The notes beneath the pieces were generated by a model. The model did not search any database, had not been told where the DNA came from, and worked only from the letters and a program-made list of their open reading frames with translations. Below are positions 1 to 8,235 of a stretch of DNA of 11,936 nucleotides, in pieces. Location of the stretch: assembly GCA_033297205.1 (NCBI GenBank), contig MU859509.1, positions 1-11,936 of the forward strand. The letters are read 5' to 3'. This DNA is from Pseudoneurospora amorphoporcata. Its lineage: Eukaryota > Ascomycota > Sordariomycetes > Sordariales > Sordariaceae. The first letter of the stretch is position 1. Each line of letters opens with the position of its first letter. A program made the translations under genes and the position numbers.

Positions 1-149
1 TATATGGGCGAGAGCCCTAAGGCCAGACCGTGCGCGCACGTGAGGCTGCACGTGACGATGACATGTGCGAGGACAGAGCTCTAGGCTCTGGATCGTAGCA
101 TATATGCGGTCAGTGCAGCACAGCACATTATAGGCTAACCCTATAATAC
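1..149 (-). repeat. Probable partial 3' LTR of Gypsy A, cut by the window edge
   Basis: Read on the minus strand, this stretch follows the end of the Gypsy A pol reading and a purine-rich tract, which is where a 3' LTR belongs. It would start TATTATAGGG, which could be a RIPped TG start (TG to TA). The first bases form a perfect 8-bp inverted repeat (127-134 and 140-147, five-base loop). The rest is GC-richer and has no open frame. No second copy of this LTR lies in the window, so the boundary and identity are inferred from position only. Confidence 0.4.
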
Positions 150-163
150 TATCTCTCCTCAAA
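148..163 (-). other. Candidate polypurine tract of Gypsy A
   Basis: On the minus strand this reads as an almost pure purine run (GAGGAGAGATAG) between the end of the pol reading and the putative 3' LTR. Gypsy elements start plus-strand DNA synthesis from such a tract directly upstream of the 3' LTR. The location fits, but without the other LTR the call is tentative. Confidence 0.4.
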
Positions 164-719
164 AGAAGCTCGTAGAGTTAAAAAATCTATATATACGTGA
201 AATAATAGACTTAAGACCCTTTACACAACTTCCTATCCTCGTAAATATCTATTAACTTCCGAAACACCTGACTAAATGCTAGGCATAATCTGTCCTTTAT
301 ATCCTTCTACGTCCTATCTTCTATAGCGGCAGCCGTTTCTTACCGGGCCAAACGGCTGGAGCGACGTCGTGGTGGCTCAGGGGCGGCCAGTGCTGGCGCT
401 GGGGTGTCAGCGGCGAGGCGCTCGAGTACCTTCTGGACCTCTGGAGGGATCGGTCTGTTCGGGTGGTTGTGATAGAACTGTTGAAGATGGTATTCACAGT
501 CGATAACGTTACTAACAAGTTCCTAAGTAGGGTTGCCGGTCTTCCATTTAACCTCGTACTTCTAATGCCTATTATTGCCCATCTGTTGACAATCCATAAA
601 ACGCTCGAATGCTCACTCCTCGTGCTCCTCCTAGTCGTCAGTGCGTATCATAACCCTCCCCTCGTTAGCCAAAACATCTGTCGTGGTGGGCTGGCTAGGG
701 AGGCCCTTGCCGGACTATG

Positions 720-838
720 TGTCACAGGTTGATATTAGCTATATAGTGTGCACTACGAGTTCTGCCTTGCAAGCAAAACATCGTCTACCTTTTGGTAGTT
801 TAGCGTTGTCGGGATATGTGCACTCCTACCTTGTCATA
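720..838 (+). repeat. Left LTR of the miniature element
   Basis: This repeat is 119 bp, beginning TGTCACA and ending TGTCATA. It aligns without gaps to 1114-1232, with about nine differences by hand count, all transitions. The terminal TA in both copies may be a RIPped CA. An alternative 117-bp boundary ending in CA would spoil the target duplication, so I prefer 119 bp. Confidence 0.85.
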
Positions 839-840
839 GT

Positions 841-852
841 ATGTTCTACTTA
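841..852 (+). other. Candidate self-priming site of the miniature element
   Basis: Just inside the left LTR, the reverse complement of this 12-mer (TAAGTAGAACAT) resembles LTR bases 770-781 (CAAGCAAAACAT) at 9 of 12 positions. All three mismatches are transitions that RIP could cause. The right LTR has G at one of these positions, in favour of an original match. This would resemble Tf1-type self-priming from the transcript 5' end. It starts two bases after the LTR and is imperfect, so it is weak on its own. Confidence 0.35.
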
Positions 853-1101
853 ACAATAGGACGTCGTAAGTTTAATTCCCCGATGTAGCATGTCGTAGAG
901 CGGTTTTTAGCGTACGACTCCGAAGATAGGAAGCATAGGAAAACATTGCTAACGCTGAGACCGGCATGTCAACGGCTACCCCCATTGCAAACCTCGAGTT
1001 TGGGTAGTGCTATATAGTCATCGCACGGCGATAAATCCTTCGCGACATTGTCGCCTCCGTTGGGGGACGGAGCCTTATCTTGATATCTTCGATATCACTT
1101 T

Positions 1102-1113
1102 AAGGGAAGGTAG
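1102..1113 (+). other. Polypurine tract of the miniature element
   Basis: The sequence AAGGGAAGGTAG is almost all purine and abuts the right LTR. This is the expected position for the plus-strand primer of an LTR element in plus orientation. Confidence 0.6.
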
Positions 1114-1232
1114 TATCACAAGTTGACATTAGCTATATAGTGTGCACTACGAGTTCTGCCTTGCAAGCAGAATATCGTCTACCTTTTGGTAGTTTGGCGT
1201 TGTCGGGACATGTGCACTCCTGCCCTGTCATA
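1114..1232 (+). repeat. Right LTR of the miniature element
   Basis: This is a 119-bp direct copy of 720-838, starting TATCACA (RIPped from TGTCACA) and ending TGTCATA. It is followed at once by the CTATG duplication. The transition-only divergence from the left copy shows that both were mutated after insertion. Confidence 0.85.
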
Positions 1233-3582
1233 CTATGGTTGCATTATAGAGACGTGGAAAACTAGTGAGCACTTCATGTTCGACGGGAGCGCGAGGTGTA
1301 CGGTGTGCGACTCGGCGCGGACAACCTTGAAGGGCCCTTCCTAGCGTAGGCACAGTTTTGCGTGCGGTTGTCCGTTGGCGAGGTTGGTTGTGTTGAAGAG
1401 AATTATATCGCCGACATGGTATTTAATAGAGTGGACCCTCTTCTTATTGGCGTTGTCTTCGTACCGTTCCTACGTCCGTCGAGATTGCTAGATAGCGAAG
1501 TCCTAGATATGTTAGAAACGATCTACTAGCTCGTTAGCCTTATAGTACTCCTTAAGCTGAGCTAGTGAGAGATCTGATGGTAGCAGGGTGCGAGGCTCCG
1601 TGCTTATACGAGGGTGATGTCCGTAGTTAGCGAAGAATGGTGAGATGCCTATTAACGATAAGACGGCGTTATTCTTAGCGAACTCCGCGAATGGCAGCCA
1701 CTTTGCCTAGTCCGTTTGTGCCCAATTAATATAAATCCTCAAAAACTACTCCATCTCTACGTTGATACGCTCGGTTTGGGCGTTCGTCTGAGGGTAGAAA
1801 ATGAAGGTGAGCTTGCGAATTACAGATAGCCGCTTGTAGAGGGTGGACTAGAATCGTGAGACAAACTGAGTGCTTCTGTCGGAGAGCACGCTATCCGGAA
1901 GGCTATAGATTGAGTAGATACGATCGATGAACCAGTCTGCTAGTTCTTCTACTTCCAGGGTTACCGTTGGGATATAGTGTCGCATCTTGGTGAGTCAGTT
2001 AACGACGACAGCGACGTATTTAAAAGTCTAGCCTAGATGGGTGCTTAGTGGCAGCGGCGTGACGTAGTCGATTGAAATATTGGTCCACGGCGCGAGAGCG
2101 ATTGCAACCGGTTTGAGATAACCAACTAAGCCTCTCTTCAAAGACTTGGTCTTTGCGCATAGCAAGCAACCTTTGTAGAAAAGGCGTACGTCGTTGTACA
2201 TTCCCTCCTAGTAGAAATCGCGTTGCAAGAGCTCGTACGTAGCGTCACGGCCTAGATAGCCAGCGCCCAGGAAGTTGTGTTGGCGATTAATAAATTAGAA
2301 TTGGAAATTCTTATCATAGGGATCTACAATAACCCGATCTCGCTACTTCGCAATGCTGTTAACGACGTAACACTCTGAAAAGACCCTATAAAAAACCTTC
2401 TTAATATTAGTTGGCTACTAACGGGCTCCGCTAGTGAAAGAGGATACCAACTCTTATAAGAACAAAAAGCTCTCGTAGCTAGCGCAAATAAAGTCGTCGG
2501 TAAATAGGGTATCCAAGTCGTCTGGGCCTAGTAAGCAAAGGGAGAAGCCTACTACTAGGTCGTCAAATTCGAGACAACCTTCTTCAAACCAAGACGGATC
2601 TAGCAGGGCTCGCTTACGAGCGACTAGACGATCGTCTTCTTTATCATTAGAGCGGTCGTTAGGCTTGCGGCTCAGGGCGTCTGGGCGAAGGTTCTTCAAG
2701 CCCGGCGTATACTTAATTAAGAAGTTGAACCGTAATAAGAACTGAGACCAGCGCATATACCATTAAGTTAGCTACTTATTCGTTGTAAACGTCTAGAGGT
2801 TCTTATAATCTATCAAACTATCGAAGAGGAGCTGTGCGCCCTCCAACTCAGGCCTCTATTCTTTCAGGGCCTTGACGATAGCCAACAGTTCCTTATTATA
2901 TATATCGTAATTGCACTCTTGCGCGAAATGTTTGACCGAGAAGTAAGCAACCGGGTAAAGGATTCCGTCATCACCATATTAGGAGAGGGTGCCGCCCGCG
3001 GCCCAATTGGAAGCGTCAGTTTCGACAACAGTCTTCTTCGTCCAATTGTAAATCTTAAAGACGGGGCCTTCAGAGAATGCCCGCTTGAGAGCCTCGAAAG
3101 CAGCTTGGTAGCGGCCATTCCAAGACCATCCAGCGTCCCTCTTCGTAAGCTCGTAGAGCGGGGCGGCTATTAACGAGAATTCTTTTATAAACCGTCTATA
3201 GAAGTTTACAAAACCCAAGAAGGATTGCAGGGACTTCTTTAACTCGGGCGCCTACTAATCGGCGATAGCCTTAACTTTGTCTAGGTCTATTTCAATACTT
3301 CCCAGCATAATAATCAAGCCCAAGTATTTCATCCTCGTAGTATAGAATTCGCACTTATCGATATCGACGCTAAGGCCCGCTCTTGCCAGCCTGTTGAGAA
3401 CGTCGTTAACGTGCCGCTTGTAGTCCCTAACGTTGTCCGAGTAAATAAGGATGTCGTCGAGGTAAGCGGTTGCGTAAACGTCGAGAATGTCGTGTAAAAT
3501 ATCGTTAATATAATTTTAGAAAATTCCTAGGGCATCCTGTAAGCTAAATAGAACGACTAAAAATTCAAAAAGGCTAAACCGT

Positions 3583-3727
3583 ATTATAAAGAGAATGTCT
3601 TTTCGGACTGTAGAGAAAATCTTCAGAGACTGTAGCCTCACCCACTCCCTACCCTTCCCGCGCGCTAATACATGCCAAAATTTTTGAACCAACCAAATCG
3701 CTCGCATCCATTTAAGTCTCCACACTC
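3583..3727 (+). repeat. Left terminal inverted repeat of the MULE
   Basis: This is the reverse complement of 10960-11104 over about 145 bp without gaps. About 13 differences are visible by hand, all transitions. Similarity fades after 3727. It contains a GC-rich block (CCCTTCCCGCGCGC). The outer edge falls exactly where the Gypsy A RT reading begins. Confidence 0.85.
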
Positions 3728-3980
3728 GTCTTAGCAGCGGTATTCTTTTATAAATTTCACTTAGAAATCTTAGTATTATATTCTTTCGTAAAATATTATA
3801 CCTAGTGCCAAGCCTAAATCTGCACCCAAATTGGCCACTTTATAGCACACTTTACAAGGCACTTAACGGCACGGTCGCACATCTTAATTAATTATATATC
3901 GCTTAATTGAACGATTAATTAATCGCACTCAATCTACATTAATTCATACAATAATAATCTAATTTCTATCGTGTAATCGC
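3728..3980. other. MULE subterminal region downstream of the transposase, no gene seen
   Basis: This is AT-rich DNA rich in TTAAT motifs, between the left inverted repeat and the end of the transposase reading. It probably contains the 3' untranslated end of the transposase gene. I see no coding frame, RNA gene or repeat of note. Confidence 0.5.
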
Positions 3981-5254
3981 TCATTCTAACTGCCAGCGAG
4001 CCTCCCAAAGCCTTATCTACTAGCTATCTATACTAGCAATACGTATACTACGCTGTGTACTCTACGTGCCAATAGGAGTGCTAGCTAGCGTGCCTCCTCT
4101 ACCCCGGGCAGCGCTACCTCCCCTCTCTCCTCCTCCCCTACCTCTCTATATACTACCACGAGGGCGGCTTCGTCCTCTATTCTGTATACCGGCTGGAGGC
4201 TGGCGGCGGTCAGCCTCATTAGCTTACTCAAGGTCTACACCCTCCTATACAGACACGTTTCGCTGGATAGACGGCGCTACTCATGTTGAGGCAGTAGGGT
4301 TGCGGCCTGCCCTGGGCTGTTAGCCGCGGCTGGGCTGCAAGCGAGGCCGTCCCCGAAGTCGTAATACCGCCGCTTGGAGTTGAGCTGGCGCTGTGGAGGG
4401 AGGGGGAGCTTAAGTATTGACTAGCGCAATCAACCAGGGAGCGCGAGGTTCTAGAGCAAAGGGGGCATCATAGCGAGGTCGACCTTTGAGCTTAGTCACC
4501 TTATCGAACTCCTGGTATTTCAAGTACTGATCCTCGTTATTGAGCGATCTAGTAAGCTACTAGAAGGGGTAACAATCGAGTTTATTAAGTACGAATAGCT
4601 AATCTCAGTTAAGAAGGGATTCGAGTATCGTATACGAGCAGGGCAAGCCATATTGTGCTGTAAATTTGCTGGTATATAGCTCCAACTCATCGGGGTCTAG
4701 TTTGGCCGCCGTAGGGACCGCACTGAGTGCAATACGACATTGACGTGCTACTTTATCGAGGGCTTTCCAGCACACCTTTCTGTAGGCCTCCTTTGCCCAT
4801 GGCTAGGCGAGATACTCGCGTTTAGCACGTGCGATCTACTTCTCAGTTTCGTTATCGATATTACGTTTCATACCATCGACAAGGTTAAAGCTCTATATAA
4901 TAGCGGCGACGACGGTGCTGCTACCTATATAAGGGAGAGATAGTCAGTCTACTATAAATTGTATAGGGAGGAACATAAATTTACCGCTAATAATATAACT
5001 CTTTAGGGTACGGTTCGCTAATTCGACTAGTAATATAGTACGATAGCCAAAGTTTAAGCGCTCGTTAACGTAACAAGTAGCCCACTCCTCCTTTACCACC
5101 ATATAAGTCTCTTTCAAGTACGTAATAATTACAATCTGCTATACAAAGTAGCTACAAAGCCTCTTCCATACAGTATTAAAGTCGTCAACTATGTACGCGT
5201 AGCATACGTACTTTTACAAAATATAAAAACCAAACTAAAAATACTCTATAGTAT

Positions 5255-5552
5255 TGTGACAAGGGCAGGTTTCTGGGCTTGGAACAATAGTTCAATTCCG
5301 CTGATAATCTTCTTTGGTCTCGAAGGCCTTGTTGATTCCTTCAACCTCCAGAGGAAGGTTCAGTTTCAAGACCTCCTTATGCTAAAGAAGTTTCGTACAA
5401 AACCTTATAGCCTCAAGCCACAAGGCACTAATCTAGCATTCTCCATACAAGTAGGTCTTCTTCGACCATTCTCCTTCGTCCTTCTAGCGCCGGCCTTCGC
5501 GCTGAGCCTTGACAACCCTAATTCTGGACTGTGGGCAAATGTCCGTGTGACA
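5255..5552 (-). repeat. Gypsy B 3' LTR (left on the plus strand)
   Basis: This LTR is 298 bp, with plus-strand ends TGTGACA and GTGTGACA, matching 7825-8122 without gaps. By hand alignment there are about 15 differences, all transitions: about nine in CpA/TpG context, four in CpT and two in CpC, none in CpG. The open plus-strand frame through it is incidental. The Gypsy B pol frame runs about 35 bases into this LTR before a stop at 5518-5520. Confidence 0.93.
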
Positions 5553-5572
5553 TCAGCTCCCCCTTCTTTAAG
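5553..5572 (-). other. Gypsy B polypurine tract
   Basis: On the minus strand AAAGAAGGGGGAGCTGA directly precedes the 3' LTR start (TGTCACAC). This is the expected plus-strand primer. It overlaps the last codons of the basic pol tail. Confidence 0.8.
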
Positions 5573-5678
5573 GCTCGCCTCGAGCCTGACATGGCTTCCT
5601 GCTTAGCTTTGCTACCCTTGCGTCGGTCTTGCCCGTCTTGGGGTACGTTGGGGTCGCGTGGCTTCTCCGGATGCCTAG

Positions 5679-5988
5679 CGTGGAAGGTGATGACTTCTTT
5701 TCCACTTTAGTCTTCTGACTCAGCTAGGGCTGCCTCCCGCAGGACCTGGTTAGGGTCAGGGACTACCTGATTGCCAGCGCGGTAAGGTCCGACGAGCGAG
5801 ACGTGGAAGGTAATGACTTCTTTTCCACTTCATAAATCTTCTAACTCAGCCGGGGCTGCCTCCTGCAGGACCTAGTTAGGGTCAGGGGCTACCTAATTGC
5901 CAGCGCAGTAGGGTCCAACGAGCGAGACGTAGAAGGCGATAACTTCTAAGATATCTTGAATGGTTTATAGAGCTTTTTATCAAGCTTC
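5679..5988 (-). repeat. Tandem duplication of the integrase tail in Gypsy B
   Basis: Two units of 123 and 126 bp (5679-5801, 5802-5927) each encode a roughly 41-residue module, FHVSLVGPYRAGNQ...VLREAA..AE.ED. This repeats the native module at about 6164-6277. In addition 5947-5988 repeats 6337-6378 (the KLDKKL..PFKIS linker) at an offset of 390 bp. The array therefore looks like a larger duplication of the linker-module-chromodomain block, followed by loss of the second chromodomain and a further module copy. Confidence 0.8.
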
Positions 5989-6879
5989 TTGAAGGGTCTC
6001 TTGGTTTCTCTAGGTAGCGTACGTAAAAGGCGATAACCTGGGCCTTTGCTCCGTCAGTGTAGAAATGCTCCCAAGGCTCCCATACAAGATTCTGAGTTCC
6101 TTCCCATCCTTCCCACTTGACTTGATACTTGACCTTCCCTTTAATCATCATAGAGCCCAGTATTTTCTCAACCTTAGTCTTCTAACTCTGCTGGGGCTGC
6201 CTCTCGCAGGACCTGGTCAGGGTCAGGGGCTACCTGATTGCCAGCGCGATAGGGTTCCAGGAGCGAGACGTGGAAGGAATTATGGATGCGCCAGGTGTTG
6301 GGTAAGGTAAGACGGACAGCGGTAGGGGAAATTACCTAAGATATCTTGAAGGGGCTATGGAGCTTTTTGTCAAGCTTCCTAGATGGGCGTTTTGTCTTAA
6401 TGTACTTACCGTTCAATATAACTAACTGTCCCACCTCATAGACCGGTGCCTCCGTTCGTTTCTTATTTGCCCACTCCTTTATCCTTTGACGGGCGCGATC
6501 GAGGTGTTTCTGAGCATGGTCGTGAACTTGGGTCACCTAGTGAGCGTAGAGACGACTCCCAAGGTTGCGGGGCGCGCCGTTAGGAGGGTTGTGAGAAGCT
6601 GGGTGATATCCGTAGTTGGCGTAGAACAGGGTGAAGCCGGTTGAGGACGAGACGGAGTTGTTGTATGCGAACTTGGTAGTGGCTAGAAGGTCTTCCCAAC
6701 TACTCATTTCGTAGTTGACGAAGGCTCTGAGGTAACTCTTAAGGATCTGGTTGAGCCGTTTGATCTGGCTATCTGTCTGGGGGCGGAATGCTGTGCTCAT
6801 ACGGCTTTTGATGCTGACGAATTTGAGGAAGTCCTTTCAGAGGTGAGCTGTGAATCTTGTGGTACTTTATGGTAGCCAC

Positions 6880-7671
6880 TTAAAAATCCGAATCAGAGCT
6901 GTCGTCCATATCCATCGTCTTTATAGCTCTCTGAATAGCGTTGACCTTTTGTTTCTTGAACTGGGCCTCGTCGTCTGCGATGAGGTCCTCAGCTCCCTCT
7001 TCTTCACAGTCGCTGTTCTTTCTTTTAACTACGGCCGTAGTTGCTAGTTGGGGTAATTCTTTACCGTTATTGTCCTTCCTTACGAAACACTCCAAGGTAT
7101 AATAGTTGTCGCGGCCGCATCGCCAGCAAGATACTCGGTCCTTTTTACGCTAATTAATATCGCTAGAGTTGATATCTTTCAAGGCCTCGCGGACGCTGTT
7201 CCATTTCTTATTCTTAACTGGCCTATTAAGTTCTCTTAAGGATTAGTTTCGGTCGGAAGGGGAGCGTAGGACGGTGTTGGGTGCCTTGGTGCTTTCGTGG
7301 CAGCGCGTTGTTCGAGGGCTCTTAGGATAGAGGCGACGTCGGGGGCCTTCTGGCCGGTTCGTTTGTAGGCTGTTTGGGTAGCCTTCTGGGTATCGTGTTT
7401 AACGCTGGCGATGCGTTCTTCGAGATCCTTGAATTGGCCTGGGTCGATAAGTTTGTTGAGGATGTCGTTGATTTGGTTGTCTTTAGTCGCGAAGGTCTTC
7501 ATATTGGATCTTGAGGGTGGCGAGTCCCTGGGCTTGTTCCTGGCCGATGGAGAGGGCGATTTCCCTGACTTGGTGATGGGCTTTGGCGATTTGGTCGTGC
7601 ATAGCGACGAGCCAGGCCGGAGGGTTGTTGACTACGACGGGTCCAGTGGCGATGTCGTCGTTTCCGGTCAT
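6880..7671 (-). pseudogene. gag: Gypsy B gag, frameshifted
   Basis: The likely start is the ATG at 7669-7671 (MTGNDDIATG) and the stop is the TAA at 6880. The early part, rich in A, Q and charged residues, looks like a helical capsid-type protein (VAMHDQIAKAHHQVREIA; then MKTFATKDNQINDILNK in another frame). Frameshifts lie near 7503 and between about 7205 and 7236. Near the C terminus a nucleocapsid zinc knuckle appears as CWRCGRDNYYTLEC (7087-7128), spaced C-x2-C-x4-Y-x4-C. The zinc-binding His is replaced by Tyr, as expected from C-to-T mutation of a His codon. The acidic end (DSSDSDF) resembles gag termini of chromoviruses. At about 270 codons it is short but plausible for gag. Confidence 0.75.
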
Positions 7672-7812
7672 CACGACGTCGAAGTCCTGGGGGTTATAGA
7701 GCACCAGGGTAGTGTCAGTGGTAGTTTTGACTGAGGCTATCGGGGTATCGCGTGGGGAAGTTATGATGATTGAGGGTTGGTAATTGATAGGTAAAAGGGT
7801 GGTTCGAGAGGG

Positions 7813-7824
7813 AAGAAGATTATC
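7813..7824 (-). other. Gypsy B primer-binding site, self-complementary to its own LTR
   Basis: Immediately inside the 5' LTR (minus orientation) the site reads GATAATCTTCTT. It is a perfect 12-base complement of AAGAAGATTATC within the LTR (plus-strand 7873-7884; also present at 5303-5314). No TGG, as needed for tRNA 3'-CCA priming, occurs at the LTR junction. Tf1/sushi elements prime reverse transcription by folding the mRNA 5' end onto such a site, which predicts a transcript start near 7884 on the minus strand. Confidence 0.8.
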
Positions 7825-8122
7825 TGTGACAAGGGCAGGTTTCTGGGCTTGGAACAATAGTTTAATTCCGCTGATAATCTTCTTTGGTCTCGAAGGCCTT
7901 GTTGATTCCTTCAACCTCCAGAGGAAGGTTCAGTTTCAAGGCCTCCTTATACTAAAGAAGTTTCGTACAGAGCCTTGTGGCCTCAGGCTACAAGGTACTA
8001 ATTTAGTATTCTCCATACAAGTGGGTCTTCTTCGACCATTCTCCTTCGTCCTTCTGGCGCCGGCCTTCGCGCTGAGCCTTGACAACCCTAATCCTGGACT
8101 GTGGGCAAATGTCCGTGTGACA
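7825..8122 (-). repeat. Gypsy B 5' LTR (right on the plus strand)
   Basis: This is the 298-bp partner of 5255-5552, ending at the AGTAT duplication. From the self-priming site, R would begin near 7884, leaving about 60 bases of R-U5 before the primer site. The start of the long minus-strand frame that crosses into gag from 7914 is within LTR sequence and is probably not the gag start. Confidence 0.93.
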
Positions 8123-8235
8123 AGTATTAAGTAACAGTTCTAGATAATCTGTGCCGTCTACTAGGCGGTTAAGACTACTGACTACCTTTCGATCTTCATC
8201 GTCAAAATCTTTTAAACTCGCCGCATTACTGGGTA

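Larger units (their letters stand above)
720..1232 (+). mobile_element. 513-bp miniature LTR element (TRIM-like) nested in Gypsy A pol
   Basis: Two direct repeats of 119 bp enclose a 275-bp core, and the whole is flanked by a perfect 5-bp duplication CTATG (715-719 and 1233-1237). The core has no meaningful open frame. A purine tract, AAGGGAAGGTAG, directly precedes the right repeat, which sets the orientation as plus. Removing the element and one duplication rejoins the Gypsy A pol reading in frame, between HVSIMQP and GKGLPSQP, which supports a clean insertion. Terminal-repeat retrotransposons in miniature have this architecture and rely on enzymes supplied in trans. The parent element is unknown. 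The core contains a small hairpin (CTCCGT/ACGGAG near 1051-1070). Confidence 0.85.
178..3582 (-). pseudogene. pol: Gypsy A pol fragment (RT-RNase H-integrase-chromodomain), RIP-inactivated
   Basis: This is the minus-strand remnant of a Ty3/gypsy chromovirus polyprotein. The order is: RT from the LFEFLV motif just inside 3582, with active-site YLDD at 3453-3464; RNase H (ETDAS near 3020; TPGLKNLRPDALSR near 2700); the integrase zinc region (GCLLCAKT near 2160); the integrase core; the C-terminal EGPFKVV region near 1335; and a chromodomain-like KYEVKWKTG near 570. The frame is the same throughout, so damage is by nonsense codons, mostly TAG at expected W or Q. The first catalytic Asp region reads VVVN*LTKM, so Asp has become Asn. 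The later D and E keep 35-residue spacing (DRSTQF to TERIN). The fragment is interrupted by the TRIM-like element at 720-1232 and ends abruptly at 3582, where the MULE terminal repeat begins. Gag, protease and the N-terminal part of RT are absent here. Confidence 0.9.
5518..6860 (-). pseudogene. pol: Gypsy B truncated pol: integrase C-terminal half, chromodomain, duplicated tail
   Basis: Reading starts abruptly in the integrase core at TRFTAHL (6860), next to the end of gag, so everything upstream of this point in pol is deleted. Then come STAFRPQTDSQIKRLNQ (6800 on) and WEDLLATTKFAYNNS. The expected catalytic Glu in the Q-x-E-R motif is Lys (G to A). The linker KLDKKLHSPFKIS (near 6365) leads to FHVSLLEPYRAGNQ (near 6275). 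After a one-base frameshift near 6168 comes a chromodomain, KILGSMMIKGKVKYQVKW to WEPWEHF, at about 6165-6045; its KYQVKW and W residues match the family. A degenerate second linker and two extra copies of the FHVSL..PYRAGNQ module follow, then a basic tail (HPEKPRDPN, KKGEL). Several frameshifts and TAG/TAA stops make it nonfunctional. Confidence 0.85.
5255..8122 (-). mobile_element. Gypsy B: internally deleted, self-priming chromovirus-type LTR element
   Basis: This is a complete LTR-to-LTR insertion of 2,868 bp with 298-bp LTRs and a perfect 5-bp duplication AGTAT (5250-5254 and 8123-8127). In minus orientation it runs LTR, primer site, gag, truncated integrase, chromodomain, duplicated integrase tail, polypurine tract, LTR. 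Protease, RT, RNase H and the first part of integrase are missing, so it could move only with help from another copy. It sits inside the MULE transposase reading. Sushi/Tf1-group chromoviruses are the closest class suggested by the self-priming site and chromodomain. Confidence 0.9.

Noticed and set aside
720..1230. 117-bp LTR boundaries ending in TGTCA for the miniature element
   Set aside because: This gives a canonical CA end but destroys the 5-bp target duplication and the in-frame restoration of pol. The 119-bp boundaries give a perfect CTATG duplication.
3516..3725. 69-codon minus-strand frame as one gene
   Set aside because: It is a chimera of the MULE terminal repeat (before 3582) and the Gypsy A RT, joined by chance in frame.
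4066..4323. Proline-rich plus-strand frame (PLSPPPLPLY)
   Set aside because: It is antisense to the Arg/Gly-rich tail of the MULE transposase on the minus strand, whose frame continues through it.
5256..5606. 116-codon plus-strand frame, near-identical to one at 7784-8134
   Set aside because: Both lie in the two Gypsy B LTRs, and their similarity is that of the LTR DNA. No protein family is recognisable, and the element is transcribed from the other strand.
6880..7047. Plus-strand frame at 6850-7047 and others over gag and pol
   Set aside because: These are shadows opposite recognisable gag and integrase readings, with no family features of their own.
7483..7914. 143-codon minus-strand frame starting in the LTR, as the gag start
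   Set aside because: The N-terminal part is LTR and primer-site sequence, and transcription should begin near 7884, downstream of that ATG. The ATG at 7669-7671 is the more likely start.
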